From an uncultured bacterium (GTDB lineage Bacteria > Fidelibacterota > Marinisomatia > Marinisomatales > UBA1611), in contig CAJQGZ010000008.1 in assembly GCA_905478065.1 (NCBI GenBank), positions 1-45,380 on the forward strand: 45,380 nucleotides of DNA. Reading direction: 5' to 3'. Below the pieces are notes generated by a model. That model searched no databases. It saw only the letters and a list, made by a program, of their open reading frames with translations, and was not told where the DNA came from. This document shows, one piece after another, positions 17,525-26,120 of the stretch. Made by a program: the position numbers and the translations under genes. Position 1 is the stretch's first letter, and the number at the start of each line of letters is the position of its first letter.

Positions 17525-17583
17525 GAAACCTTAATTACTGGTTTACTTTTTCGTTTATCTTTTGAGTTAAATTTTCAATATCT

Positions 17584-18774
17584 ATGGAAAGAACACTCTA
17601 TTCAGTTTCTGACCTTGTCTCCAAAACTAGAGCTTTATTAGAGCTCTCCTTTAAAAATATTTATGTTGAAGGTGAAGTATCTAATGTTCACTACCATTCT
17701 TCTGGTCATTTATACTTCGTTATAAAAGACAGTTTATCAGAGTTAAAATGTGTAATGTTTAAAAATGCGAATAGTATTTTAAGGTTTCGTGTTGAGAATG
17801 GAATGCGTTTAGTTAGCTTCGGCTCATTGTCTATGTTTGAACAAAGAGGCCAACTTCAGTTTGTAACAAAAAGAATAGAATTATCAGGCGTTGGTGCGTT
17901 GCATCAAGCCTTTGAAACATTAAAAATTAAACTTTATAATGATGGTTTATTTTCAAATGAACATAAACTAAAAATAAAAAAAATTCCAAAAAAAATTGGA
18001 ATTATTACCTCAACCGAGGGAGCTGCCTTAAAAGACATTTTGCATGTTTTGAAGAGGAGATCACCATTCTTAGAAATACTCATTAGGCCTGCTAAAGTAC
18101 AAGGTGAAAATGCAGCTGAAGATATCTCTAATGGAATAATTGAATTGTCTAATCTTGATAATATCGACGCGATTATAATTGGAAGAGGAGGGGGCTCGAT
18201 TGAAGATTTATGGGCTTTTAACGAAGAAGCTCTAGCAAAAGTTATTTTTAATTGTTCTGTTCCAATAATTTCTGCTGTTGGCCATGAAACAGACTTTACT
18301 ATATCTGATTTTGTGTCAGATGTCAGAGCTGCAACGCCCACTGAAGCAGCTGAAATTATTAGTTTAAGCAAAGAAGAACTCATGACATTTATTTTAAGTT
18401 TTCAAGAAAAGCTTATTAATTATGTTAATTCTTATAGCAATGCGAAAAAAAATGAAGTGATTAATATTTTGAATCGTTTGATGTTGTTGCAGCCACTAAA
18501 TGTAATAAAGTCAAAGCAAGCGTCATTAGATGGCTTTTATAGTTTTTTTGTTAATCATATTAATGAGTTAATTGAACTAAAAAAGATTAGATTCTTAGGT
18601 ACAATAAATCAATTGCAAAGCATTGGGCCTGAAAATGTATTACGAAGAGGGTATTCAATTGCGGTGAACAAAAAAACAAAAAAAATAATTCGAATAGCTT
18701 CCGAGCTGTCAGTTAATGAGAGATTTATATTAAAAACTTCAAATGGAAGTTTAGAAGCAAAGAAGATAAAATGA
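17584..18774 (+). CDS. xseA: Exodeoxyribonuclease VII large subunit
   Basis: The 396-residue protein has the N-terminal OB-fold ('YSVSDLVSKTRALLE' and 'IYVEGEVSNVHYHSSGHLYF', residues about 5-45). The catalytic core holds 'GIITSTEGAALKDILHVLKR', 'IIGRGGGSIEDLWAFNEE', and 'ISAVGHETDFTISDFVSD'. A helical region (about 255-345) and the C-terminal 'VLRRGYSIAVN' complete it. With XseB it degrades single-stranded DNA to oligonucleotides in both directions. It is somewhat shorter than E. coli XseA, mainly in the coiled-coil region. The xseB gene follows at 22 bases. Confidence 0.96.
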   Translation: MERTLYSVSDLVSKTRALLELSFKNIYVEGEVSNVHYHSSGHLYFVIKDSLSELKCVMFKNANSILRFRVENGMRLVSFGSLSMFEQRGQLQFVTKRIELSGVGALHQAFETLKIKLYNDGLFSNEHKLKIKKIPKKIGIITSTEGAALKDILHVLKRRSPFLEILIRPAKVQGENAAEDISNGIIELSNLDNIDAIIIGRGGGSIEDLWAFNEEALAKVIFNCSVPIISAVGHETDFTISDFVSDVRAATPTEAAEIISLSKEELMTFILSFQEKLINYVNSYSNAKKNEVINILNRLMLLQPLNVIKSKQASLDGFYSFFVNHINELIELKKIRFLGTINQLQSIGPENVLRRGYSIAVNKKTKKIIRIASELSVNERFILKTSNGSLEAKKIK

Positions 18775-18795
18775 TTTAATTGGGGGGTGTTAATT

Positions 18796-19005
18796 ATGGC
18801 GAAACTAAAAAAAACAAAATCTTTCGAAAATATTTTTGAAGATTTAGAAAAGATTGTAGGCGAAATGGATGAAGGTGATATTCATTTAGAAAAAAGTCTT
18901 GAACTTTTTGAAAAAGGCATGAGCTTAGTTGAAGAAGGTAAAAGCAAGCTTGATGAAGCTGAACTTAAAATTAAAACCTTAACCAAAAATTCAAATTCAG
19001 TATAA
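18796..19005 (+). CDS. xseB: Exodeoxyribonuclease VII small subunit
   Basis: From ATG 18796 the product has 69 residues and shows the XseB pattern: 'SFENIFEDLEKIVGEMDEGD', 'LEKSLELFEKGMSLVE' and 'LDEAELKIKTL'. It binds XseA to form active exonuclease VII. An in-frame GTG at 18787 would add three residues, but it lies inside a strong G-rich Shine-Dalgarno (GGGGGGTG, 18782-18789) placed well for ATG 18796, so the downstream start is chosen. nadK begins two bases after its stop. Confidence 0.93.
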   Translation: MAKLKKTKSFENIFEDLEKIVGEMDEGDIHLEKSLELFEKGMSLVEEGKSKLDEAELKIKTLTKNSNSV

Positions 19006-19007
19006 AT

Positions 19008-19889
19008 ATGATTAAACCAAAGAATTTTGGCTTGTGGGGTAATACTGATAAAAGCGTATTTTGGCAGATATTGCCAAAAATAATTGATTGGGCCAATATT
19101 AATAAAATTCAAATCTATATTACCGAAAAAATTCAAACAGACGTTGAATTTAATGCAAATAGTTTACCTGTAATTAATTCAAATGAAAAAATAAATGAAA
19201 TGGATTTCATGCTTGTCTTAGGTGGGGATGGTACTTTTTTAAGTTGCGCAAGAGCTGTAGAACATCATGACACACCGATCCTTGGAATTCATCTTGGTGA
19301 TTTAGGGTTTTTAGCTAAGGTAACATTAGATGATATATTCCAAAGACTAGACCAAGTTGCAAAGGGAGATTATTTAATTGAGAAAAGAAGCATGGTCAAG
19401 GCTGTTTTAAAAAAGAGTGGTGGTGAGAAAGTGTCATACGGGTTAAATGATTTTGTTGTTACTAGTGGAGAATCACATAGGCTGCTTGTATCGGAAGTAT
19501 TTGTTAATGGTAATAGGGTATCTGAATACAGGTCTGATGGCTTAATTGTAGCTACGCCAACAGGATCAACCGCATACTCCTTATCATCCGGTGGACCTAT
19601 TATCGCTCCAGATGTTGACAGCTTTGTCATTACTCCTATTTCTGCGCATTCACTTAACTCGAGGCCATTAGTTGTGTCAAATAAATCTAGTATTGAAATT
19701 AAGTTCTCAAATTACAATCAAGACATTATATTTATCACAGATGGTCAACTTCATGAAGTATTAAGGCCCAATGATGTTGCCTTAATTAGTAATTCTAATT
19801 TTCAAATAGGGTTAATTGATTTCGATGATACTGATTACTTCCATACGCTTAGAACAAAAATGGGTTGGGGTACTCGGGGAGAGTCTTAA
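19008..19889 (+). CDS. nadK: NAD kinase
   Basis: The 293-residue protein has the NAD kinase signature GGDGT at 72-76 in 'LVLGGDGTFLSCARAVE', then 'ILGIHLGDLGFLAKV', and the second domain's 'YRSDGLIVATPTGSTAYSLS' with 'SGGPII' and 'SAHSLNSRPLVV'. It phosphorylates NAD to NADP using ATP or polyphosphate in the cytoplasm. It ends ten bases from the stop of the convergent proline dehydrogenase gene, with no clear terminator between them. Confidence 0.96.
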   Translation: MIKPKNFGLWGNTDKSVFWQILPKIIDWANINKIQIYITEKIQTDVEFNANSLPVINSNEKINEMDFMLVLGGDGTFLSCARAVEHHDTPILGIHLGDLGFLAKVTLDDIFQRLDQVAKGDYLIEKRSMVKAVLKKSGGEKVSYGLNDFVVTSGESHRLLVSEVFVNGNRVSEYRSDGLIVATPTGSTAYSLSSGGPIIAPDVDSFVITPISAHSLNSRPLVVSNKSSIEIKFSNYNQDIIFITDGQLHEVLRPNDVALISNSNFQIGLIDFDDTDYFHTLRTKMGWGTRGES

Positions 19890-19899
19890 GGTATAGGTT

Positions 19900-20799
19900 T
19901 TAACTATTTTTAGAAAAAAGATTTTTTAAGACATAACCTGCGATATCCGGATTTTCTTTAAGTCTTCTTAAAGAGTAGTCGTACCAATCTGGGCCGTAGG
20001 GCACGTAAACTCTCACTTTATAGCCTAAAGATAAAAGTTCTTCGAGCCTTCCATTCATTGGTACTCCGTATAGAACTTGAAATTCAAAAGTTGAGGAGTC
20101 TATAGTATGCTTTTTAATCATATTTATTAAGGCACCTATTAAATGTTGATCGTGCGTAGCATAGCATGCATATGATTTTTTTTCTGACATAAGTTTAGCC
20201 ATTTTTAAAAAGTTAACTCGTATTTTTTCTGGATCCTTGATAGCAACTTTTGAATTTTCCTGGTAGATGCCCTTACAAATCCTTGCGTTAAAATTATGGG
20301 AGCCCAAGCTTTCAATATCTTTTAAGCTTCTTCTTAAATAAGCTTGCAATACAACGCCTGTTTCTGAATAAGTTAATTTCAATTGATTGTATATTTTAAA
20401 AGTTATATCAGTGCTTTTTGAGCTTTCCATATCGATTCTCAAAAAGTTTGAGTATTCTTTTGCTTTTTTTAAAATCTTTTGAAAATTATTCAAAACGACT
20501 TCCTCTGAAATATCTAGTCCAATATGTGAAGGTTTAATAGAAATATTGCTATCAATTGAATCTTGGTAAATTTTTTCATACAAATCGCAATATTCCTTAG
20601 TTATTTTTTCTGCGATGTCTAAATCGCTTACATGCTCTCCTAGGATATCAATAGTCGTTGAAAAACCTTTATTATTAAGTTCTTTAACAATACTTAAAAC
20701 TTCTTTTGAACTATAACCAGCAACGTATGATTTTGAAAATAATTCAACGAACCATTTTGGTAATATTGGAACAGATAAAGCTAAAAATTTATTTAACAT
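19900..20799 (-). CDS. Proline dehydrogenase (monofunctional)
   Basis: The 299-residue protein is a one-domain PRODH TIM barrel. Marker stretches are 'GFSTTIDILGEHVSD', 'ISIKPSHIGLDIS', 'FLRIDMESSKSTDITF', 'LQAYLRRSLKDIE', 'ARICKGIYQE' and the C-terminal 'VRVYVPYGPDWYDYSLRRLK', whose paired arginines contact the substrate carboxylate in this family. It oxidises proline to pyrroline-5-carboxylate with FAD, passing electrons to quinone at the membrane. The P5C dehydrogenase partner is not in the window. It is transcribed away from the nuo operon. Confidence 0.93.
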   Translation of the reverse strand: MLNKFLALSVPILPKWFVELFSKSYVAGYSSKEVLSIVKELNNKGFSTTIDILGEHVSDLDIAEKITKEYCDLYEKIYQDSIDSNISIKPSHIGLDISEEVVLNNFQKILKKAKEYSNFLRIDMESSKSTDITFKIYNQLKLTYSETGVVLQAYLRRSLKDIESLGSHNFNARICKGIYQENSKVAIKDPEKIRVNFLKMAKLMSEKKSYACYATHDQHLIGALINMIKKHTIDSSTFEFQVLYGVPMNGRLEELLSLGYKVRVYVPYGPDWYDYSLRRLKENPDIAGYVLKNLFSKNS

Positions 20800-20890
20800 T
20801 TTATTTTATATTTTTTTTCATTATAAAATTTAAGCTGAACATCATTTAACACGAGCAAATTTTTTTATCTATTTTATTATCAAGTTTAGA

Positions 20891-20918
20891 TTGACTAACG
20901 AAAACACAAGCGTCTAAA
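20891..20918 (+). promoter_or_regulatory. Candidate promoter for the nuo operon
   Basis: In the 150-base gap between the proline dehydrogenase start and nuoA, TTGACT (20891-20896) and TCTAAA (20913-20918) are separated by 16 bases, resembling -35 and -10 boxes (5/6 and 4/6 matches to the sigma-70 consensus). TTTAGA just before and TCTAAA also form an inverted repeat, which could be an operator. The match is modest and unproven. Confidence 0.35.
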
Positions 20919-20949
20919 TTCGCATCCTAATTACTAAAGTTATATTATT

Positions 20950-21366
20950 ATGTACAGAGATTTTGGAACCGTTTTTTTTGCAGTAATCATGGGCGCCGTC
21001 ATGGTATCTATTCCGCTTCTTATTAGTTGGCTCATTGCGCCTTCAAACAAGACTAAAGATAAGCTTGATACTTACGAATGCGGTGAAGAAGCTGAGGGTT
21101 CTGCTTGGTTGCAGTTTAACATTCGGTTTTATATCATTGCCCTAATTTTCTTGATTTTTGATGTTGAGGTTGTGTTTCTTTTCCCTTGGGCAGTTGTTTT
21201 TAAGGAGATGGGTCTGCTTGCTCTAATAGAAATGGGCATTTTCTTGTTGATCCTCTGCGCTGGATTGGCTTATGTCTGGGTTAAGTCTGACTTAGAATGG
21301 GTTAGAAGAAAAATTAAGTATGGTGGTGGTAGGTATAAACCTTTATCGGCATCTTCGGAGGATTAA
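20950..21366 (+). CDS. nuoA: NADH-quinone oxidoreductase subunit A
   Basis: The 138-residue protein has three membrane helices (about 8-30, 62-86, 92-112) and the NuoA/ND3 loop 'DTYECGEEAEGSAWLQFNIR', including the conserved cysteine that lies near the quinone site. 'FLIFDVEVVFLFPWAVVF' is the family's second helix. It is a membrane-arm subunit at the junction with the peripheral arm. It opens an 11-gene run without nuoE/F/G, and its stop directly precedes the nuoB ATG. Confidence 0.96.
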   Translation: MYRDFGTVFFAVIMGAVMVSIPLLISWLIAPSNKTKDKLDTYECGEEAEGSAWLQFNIRFYIIALIFLIFDVEVVFLFPWAVVFKEMGLLALIEMGIFLLILCAGLAYVWVKSDLEWVRRKIKYGGGRYKPLSASSED

Positions 21367-21858
21367 ATGGGATTATTAGAAAATAGATTTGATGATAATA
21401 TTGTTGTTGAAAAATTAGATAAACTATTAAGCTGGGCTAGATCTACATCACCATGGTTTTTTCAGTTTGGAACTGCCTGTTGTGCTATTGAGATGATGGC
21501 TGCTGCTGCCAGCAGACACGATTTGATGAGAATTGGAATAATCCCGAGGTCATCTCCTAGACAAGCGGATGTAATGATTGTCGCTGGTACTGTTACTATG
21601 AAAATGGCTCTAAGGGTAAAGAAGTTGTATGAGCAGATGGCAGATCCTAAATATGTTGTTGCCATGGGTTCCTGTGCTACTAGCGGCGGGCCATATTGGC
21701 AACATGGCTATCACGTATTAAAAGGAGTGGACTTAGTTATTCCTGTGGACGTTTATGTACCTGGATGCCCTCCTAGACCAGAGGCTTTAATTGAAGGCTT
21801 GCTGAAGCTACAAGAACAAATTTTAGAAGGTCGTCCTCTAACAAGGAAAATGGGTTGA
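21367..21858 (+). CDS. nuoB: NADH-quinone oxidoreductase subunit B
   Basis: The 163-residue protein carries the N2 [4Fe-4S] cluster that passes electrons to quinone. The cysteine ligands are visible: C38 and C39 in '[11 protein letters not shown]', C103 in '[11 protein letters not shown]' and C134 in '[11 protein letters not shown]'. Length and motifs are normal. It sits directly behind nuoA and overlaps the TTG start of nuoC by four bases. Confidence 0.97.
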   Translation: MGLLENRFDDNIVVEKLDKLLSWARSTSPWFFQFGTACCAIEMMAAAASRHDLMRIGIIPRSSPRQADVMIVAGTVTMKMALRVKKLYEQMADPKYVVAMGSCATSGGPYWQHGYHVLKGVDLVIPVDVYVPGCPPRPEALIEGLLKLQEQILEGRPLTRKMG

Positions 21859-22547
21859 GCGAAGATATACAGGTTCTAATTGATGATGTAGTAGCTAAAG
21901 CATTAGCTGGTGACATGGATCCCATCAATAATATCGAAGACCGTGTCACTAGATCGAAAGCAAAGGCCGCGTTAGTAAAAGCAAAGAGATCTCAGCCAGA
22001 AACTGAAATCAAGAGCAAGGACTCTGAAGTTTCTGAGCATTCTGACGTAAAAGCTAAAGACACAATTGAACACATAGTTATTGCTTCTTTAACTAAAAAC
22101 TTTTCAAATTTTTTAGACGGCGAACAAAACGGCGAATGGATTCAAATGAAGCCAGAAAATTGGTTTGATATAGCTAAACATTTGAAAGAAAATGAAGATT
22201 TATACTTTGATTCCTTGCAGTGTAATACGGGATTCGACTTGGAGGGGGGAATGTTAGAATCGAGATATAACTTGCATTCTATGAAGCATTTACACGCAAT
22301 TGAAATAAGGATAAAAGTAAGTATTGAAAATCCAAATATACCATCTGTTGAAAGTTTGTGGAGAGTTGCCGATTGGTTTGAAAGAGAAACGTATGACATG
22401 TTTGGTATTAATTTTACAGGGCATAGAGACCTTCGACGTATTTTACTCCCTGAAGATTGGGAGGGGTGGCCTCTTAGAAAAAATTATGAAGAACAAGAAA
22501 CATATCATGGCATTGTTGTGCCGAAAGTGAAAGAAGGATGGGAGTAG
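21855..22547 (+). CDS. nuoC: NADH-quinone oxidoreductase subunit C, with N-terminal extension
   Basis: The 230-residue product contains a complete 30-kDa-subunit domain: '[20 protein letters not shown]', '[20 protein letters not shown]', '[19 protein letters not shown]' and '[14 protein letters not shown]'. It is a peripheral-arm subunit next to NuoB and NuoD. The first 70 or so residues are a charged, lysine/glutamate-rich extension ('[19 protein letters not shown]') not seen in typical NuoC. The TTG start overlaps nuoB's end; a later start would remove the extension, but no clear ATG with a ribosome site is present before the domain begins. Confidence 0.92.
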   Translation: MSEDIQVLIDDVVAKALAGDMDPINNIEDRVTRSKAKAALVKAKRSQPETEIKSKDSEVSEHSDVKAKDTIEHIVIASLTKNFSNFLDGEQNGEWIQMKPENWFDIAKHLKENEDLYFDSLQCNTGFDLEGGMLESRYNLHSMKHLHAIEIRIKVSIENPNIPSVESLWRVADWFERETYDMFGINFTGHRDLRRILLPEDWEGWPLRKNYEEQETYHGIVVPKVKEGWE

Positions 22548-23659
22548 TACACGGACAGGAGATGGTCCTTAATATTGGGCCTCAGCATCCTGCAACACAT
22601 GGTGTTTTGCGGTTACAAGTAAAGACAGATGGGGAAGTGATTTCTGAAATCACTCCTTATTTGGGTTATTTGCATCGCTGTTTTGAGAAACATTGCGAAA
22701 ACGTAACTTATGAGCAAGTTATACCATTTACAGACCGGTGCGATTATTTGGCTTCGATGACAATGAATTTTGGTTATGTTGTTGCTGTGGAGAAGTTGAT
22801 GGATATCAAAGTTAATGATAGGGTGCAGCACATTAGAGTTATAATGGCTGAATTGCAAAGAATAGCTAGTCACTTGTTAGCAACAGGCGTTTTTGGTTTG
22901 GATTTAGGTGCCTTTACCCCATTTCTGCATATGTTAAGAGACCGAGAGAGAATTATTGATTTATTTGAAATGACTTGTGGTGCAAGGTTGCTTTATAATT
23001 ACATGTGGGTTGGGGGTCTTAGTCATGATTTGCCCAAGGGGTTTGTTGAGGCAACTTTAAATTTTCTTGACTATTTTGAACCTAAGATAGATGAATTTGA
23101 AAACTTGCTTGGGCACAATAAAATTTTTGTCGAAAGAACTGCTGATATAGGTATTATGCCAGCTGAGGTCGCTATTAATTTTGGCGTTACGGGCCCTAAT
23201 CTACGAGCTTCGGGAGTTAACTGGGATTTAAGAAAAGATGATCCATATTCGATTTATGATAAATTTGATTTTAACGTTCCAGTTGGTCAGGGTATAAAGG
23301 GTACTGTTGGGGATTCTTGGGATAGGTTTTATGTTAGATTACAAGAAATTAGAGAAAGTGTGAAGATTGTTAGGCAGGCTATAGACCAGCTTCCAAAAGA
23401 TGGTGACGTTCATCAGAGCATGCCAAAAAAAATAAGACCCCCAAAAGGCTCTATCTATAGTAGGACAGAATCTCCTCGTGGTGATCTAGGCTATTACATT
23501 GAAAGTGATGGTTCAGATACTCCTTCTCGATTAAAAATGCGCTCACCAGCATTTACAGCATTAGGTGTCCTTGACGAAATCGCTGGTGGCTGGTTGATGT
23601 CAGATGTTTTAGCTATTCTTGGTAGTCTTGATATTGTTCTTGGTGAGATTGATCGATGA
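22538..23659 (+). CDS. nuoD: NADH-quinone oxidoreductase subunit D
   Basis: The 373-residue protein is the 49-kDa subunit, which forms the quinone-binding cavity with NuoB. It opens with 'MVLNIGPQHPATHGVLRLQV' after eight residues, then shows 'YLGYLHRCFEKHCENVTYEQ', 'ELQRIASHLLATGVFGLDLG', 'GPNLRASGVNWDLRKDDPYS' and the C-terminal 'MSDVLAILGSLDIVLGEIDR'. It overlaps nuoC by ten bases. It is a separate gene, not a NuoCD fusion as in enterobacteria. Confidence 0.97.
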   Translation: MGVVHGQEMVLNIGPQHPATHGVLRLQVKTDGEVISEITPYLGYLHRCFEKHCENVTYEQVIPFTDRCDYLASMTMNFGYVVAVEKLMDIKVNDRVQHIRVIMAELQRIASHLLATGVFGLDLGAFTPFLHMLRDRERIIDLFEMTCGARLLYNYMWVGGLSHDLPKGFVEATLNFLDYFEPKIDEFENLLGHNKIFVERTADIGIMPAEVAINFGVTGPNLRASGVNWDLRKDDPYSIYDKFDFNVPVGQGIKGTVGDSWDRFYVRLQEIRESVKIVRQAIDQLPKDGDVHQSMPKKIRPPKGSIYSRTESPRGDLGYYIESDGSDTPSRLKMRSPAFTALGVLDEIAGGWLMSDVLAILGSLDIVLGEIDR

Positions 23660-24732
23660 CAGTAGACTATATTTTTGATTTTTTGACTGGTTTATTAGGT
23701 GGGTTTCTCGGTTCGGATTATCTCCTTTTGGCTTCTATGTTGATTCCATGTTTGGCTATTTTTGGATTTATTACTATTTATGCTCTAATCGTTATTTACG
23801 CTGAGCTAAAAGTTTCCTCTTTCATTCAAGATAAAGTAGGTCCTATGGGGCAAGGTGTGGGGCTTCATGCAGGTAAATGGGGTTTGCTTCAACCTGTTGC
23901 GGATGCTCTAAAATTATTGCTTAAAGAAGACATAATTCCTTCAAGTGCCGATAGGCCATTGTTTATACTTGCTCCTTTTATGATTTTTATTGGAGCTTTT
24001 ATTAGTTTTGTGGCTATTCCATTTGGTGAATCTATTATTGTTGCAGACCTTAATATTGGTCTTTTTTATATTTTGGGTGTTGGTTCGATAGCTGTTTTAT
24101 CTCTTATTTTAGCGGGTTGGGCATCAAATAATAAGTGGTCTCTGTACGGAGGAATGCGTTCTGCCGCTCAGATAGTTAGTTACGAAATTCCAGCGGGACT
24201 TTCATTGATTGTTGTGATAATGTTAGCGGGTACTCTAAACTTACAAGATATTATCAAATACCAAGAAGGCGGTATATTTAACTGGATTATATTTGATAAC
24301 CCATTTGTTCCGATAGCTTTTGTCGTATATTTTATTAGTGCGCTAGCTGAAGTAAATCGGACGCCTTTTGATTTACCAGAATCAGAGTCTGAGCTCGTAG
24401 CTGGGTTTGCCACGGAGTACTCAGGTATGAGGTATGCTTTCTTCTTCCTTAGCGAATATGCGAATATGTTTGTTGTCAGCGCTGTAGCTGCAGCTGGTTT
24501 TTTAGGGGGATGGCAAAGTCCGTTTGATGGTTTTATGAGCACACCTGCTTGGAGTGTTTTCTGGATGATAAGCAAAACAGGGTTTTTGATATTTGTAATG
24601 ATTTGGCTTCGTTGGACTCTTCCAAGGTTGAGAGTAGATCAATTGATGAATGTATGTTGGAAAGTTTTTCTTCCAATAGCCTTATTAAATATATTTGGTG
24701 TGGCTATATGGACAGTGGTTTTTAACTCTTAA
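23656..24732 (+). CDS. nuoH: NADH-quinone oxidoreductase subunit H
   Basis: The 358-residue membrane subunit has about eight helices and the ND1 signatures 'VSSFIQDKVGPMGQGVGLHA', 'QPVADALKLLLKEDIIP', 'EVNRTPFDLPESESELVAGF' and 'EYSGMRYAFFFLSEYANMFV'. The acidic loop residues (E/D in the PFDLPE-SE-ELVAG stretch) are conserved and link quinone chemistry to the proton path. The ATGA overlap with nuoD indicates coupled translation. Confidence 0.97.
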   Translation: MTVDYIFDFLTGLLGGFLGSDYLLLASMLIPCLAIFGFITIYALIVIYAELKVSSFIQDKVGPMGQGVGLHAGKWGLLQPVADALKLLLKEDIIPSSADRPLFILAPFMIFIGAFISFVAIPFGESIIVADLNIGLFYILGVGSIAVLSLILAGWASNNKWSLYGGMRSAAQIVSYEIPAGLSLIVVIMLAGTLNLQDIIKYQEGGIFNWIIFDNPFVPIAFVVYFISALAEVNRTPFDLPESESELVAGFATEYSGMRYAFFFLSEYANMFVVSAVAAAGFLGGWQSPFDGFMSTPAWSVFWMISKTGFLIFVMIWLRWTLPRLRVDQLMNVCWKVFLPIALLNIFGVAIWTVVFNS

Positions 24733-24740
24733 GGTAATAA

Positions 24741-25322
24741 ATGAAAAGATATTTTACAGATATTTATGAAAGTGTGAGCTCAATTTTAGGTGGTATGGGT
24801 ATCACTTTAATGCATCTAATTAAAGCAAGAAATGATAATGTGACATTGCAATATCCGGAAGAAAAGTGGCCAAGGCCTGAGAGGAACATTGGTTTTGATC
24901 ACAATAGTTATAATGTTATTCGTTCAAGACTTCATGTAGATATGGATGATTGTATTGGTTGCCTAAAATGTGAAAGAGCGTGTCCGGTTGACTGTATTAA
25001 AATTGTTACAGAGAAAGCGCCAGTTAGGGGTGAAGACTTAAAGGAAATTAAGCATAAAGGTATTACTTCCAATGGTACTAGAAAAGCTCTAGTCGTTACT
25101 AGGTTTGATATTGATATGTCAGAGTGTTGTTATTGTAATTTATGCACTTATCCATGTCCTGAAGAGTGTATTTTTATGACAGGTGGTCCGAACGCTAAAA
25201 AGCACCCTATCGATTATGAGTTCTCTGAACCAGATAGAAGTGATCTAATATACAGGTTTGCTAAAAAAGGAGCTAAAGAAGGCTTGGCGGAAATGAATGC
25301 TAAACAAGAGGCGGAAGCTTAA
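24741..25322 (+). CDS. nuoI: NADH-quinone oxidoreductase subunit I
   Basis: The 193-residue ferredoxin-like subunit carries two [4Fe-4S] clusters: cysteines 71, 74, 77, 81 in 'CIGCLKCERACP' and 129, 132, 135, 139 in 'CCYCNLCTYPCP'. The closing member of each cluster's partner motif is also present (C85, C143). A GGTAA ribosome site precedes the ATG. With NuoE/F/G absent from this cluster, NuoI is the most exposed iron-sulphur subunit and the probable entry point for electrons. Confidence 0.96.
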   Translation: MKRYFTDIYESVSSILGGMGITLMHLIKARNDNVTLQYPEEKWPRPERNIGFDHNSYNVIRSRLHVDMDDCIGCLKCERACPVDCIKIVTEKAPVRGEDLKEIKHKGITSNGTRKALVVTRFDIDMSECCYCNLCTYPCPEECIFMTGGPNAKKHPIDYEFSEPDRSDLIYRFAKKGAKEGLAEMNAKQEAEA

Positions 25323-25326
25323 TTAC

Positions 25327-25815
25327 ATGGCTGATATTGTTTTCTGGATAATTTCAGCATTGACAGTTATGTCAGCGGCATTTGTTGTACTCAATAATCA
25401 GTTGGTCTATTCAGCTGTGGCCTTATTGTTTACATTATTTGGCACAGCAGGTCTCTATGTTTTTTTATGGGCAGATTTCATTGCCGGTATTCAAATACTA
25501 GTTTATGTTGGTGGAATTCTTGTACTAGTTATTTTTGGTATAATGTTGACAAATAAAATAAAATCAGTTAGAATATCGCACAAGAGTATGCAGCAAGGCG
25601 TTGGGGGTGTAGTAATATTTTGGTTCTTTATTTTTTTATTCCTTGCTCTTACAAAAGCACCCTGGGTTGTAACTGAGGCAATAGAGCCAGTCGGAACTGT
25701 AAGGGGTATTGGTATCTTGTTGCTAACAGATTACTTGCTTCCTTTTGAGATCATTTCTGTTCTTTTGCTTGGTGCCCTTATCGGCGCCGCTGTTTTGTCT
25801 AGAGGGGATTCTTGA
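25327..25815 (+). CDS. nuoJ: NADH-quinone oxidoreductase subunit J
   Basis: From ATG 25327 the product has 162 residues and five membrane helices. Typical ND6 stretches are 'LNNQLVYSAVALLFTLFGTA', 'FIAGIQILVYVGGILVLVIF' (the pi-bulge helix) and 'PFEIISVLLLGALIGAAVL'. An upstream in-frame start at 25297 would overlap nuoI by 26 bases and prepend charged residues foreign to the family, so the ATG four bases after the nuoI stop is used. Confidence 0.95.
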   Translation: MADIVFWIISALTVMSAAFVVLNNQLVYSAVALLFTLFGTAGLYVFLWADFIAGIQILVYVGGILVLVIFGIMLTNKIKSVRISHKSMQQGVGGVVIFWFFIFLFLALTKAPWVVTEAIEPVGTVRGIGILLLTDYLLPFEIISVLLLGALIGAAVLSRGDS

Positions 25816-26120
25816 TGAATAGTCTTGACTCGTACCTTTTTATTTCTTCAATGCTATTTTGTCTAGGCCTTTTTGGTGTAATAACCAGAAGAAACGCGAT
25901 AGCTGTTCTAATGGGGGTTGAACTTATTTTAAATGCTGCAAATATTAACTTTGTAGCATTTTCAAAATTCAATGGTATGAATTTAGATGGTCATATTTTT
26001 GCGTTGCTAGTAATCGTTTTAGCTGCTGCGGAAGCGGCTGTTGCGCTAGCAATTATTATAAATATTTACAATAATATGAATACTGTAAATATTGATGATG
26101 TTTCGGAGCTTAAAAGATGA
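25815..26120 (+). CDS. nuoK: NADH-quinone oxidoreductase subunit K
   Basis: The 101-residue, three-helix membrane subunit shows 'LFCLGLFGVITRRNAIAVLM', 'GVELILNAANINFVAFS' with the conserved glutamate in the second helix, and 'VLAAAEAAVALAIIINIY' with the third-helix glutamate. The ATG at 25815 overlaps the nuoJ stop by one base (TGATG); a TTG three bases upstream is a less likely alternative. It is one of the antiporter-adjacent proton-path subunits. Confidence 0.95.
   Translation: MNSLDSYLFISSMLFCLGLFGVITRRNAIAVLMGVELILNAANINFVAFSKFNGMNLDGHIFALLVIVLAAAEAAVALAIIINIYNNMNTVNIDDVSELKR

Noticed and set aside
17526-17550. AAACC/GGTTT hairpin after the 31-residue gene
   Set aside because: Five pairs with a nine-base loop and an interrupted T-run is too weak to call a terminator.
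17934-18383. Reverse-strand frame of 149 codons inside xseA
   Set aside because: xseA is intact with all motifs; the opposite frame has no start context or family resemblance.
24180-24575. Reverse-strand frame of 131 codons inside nuoH
   Set aside because: It mirrors conserved nuoH codons and shows no domain or ribosome site.
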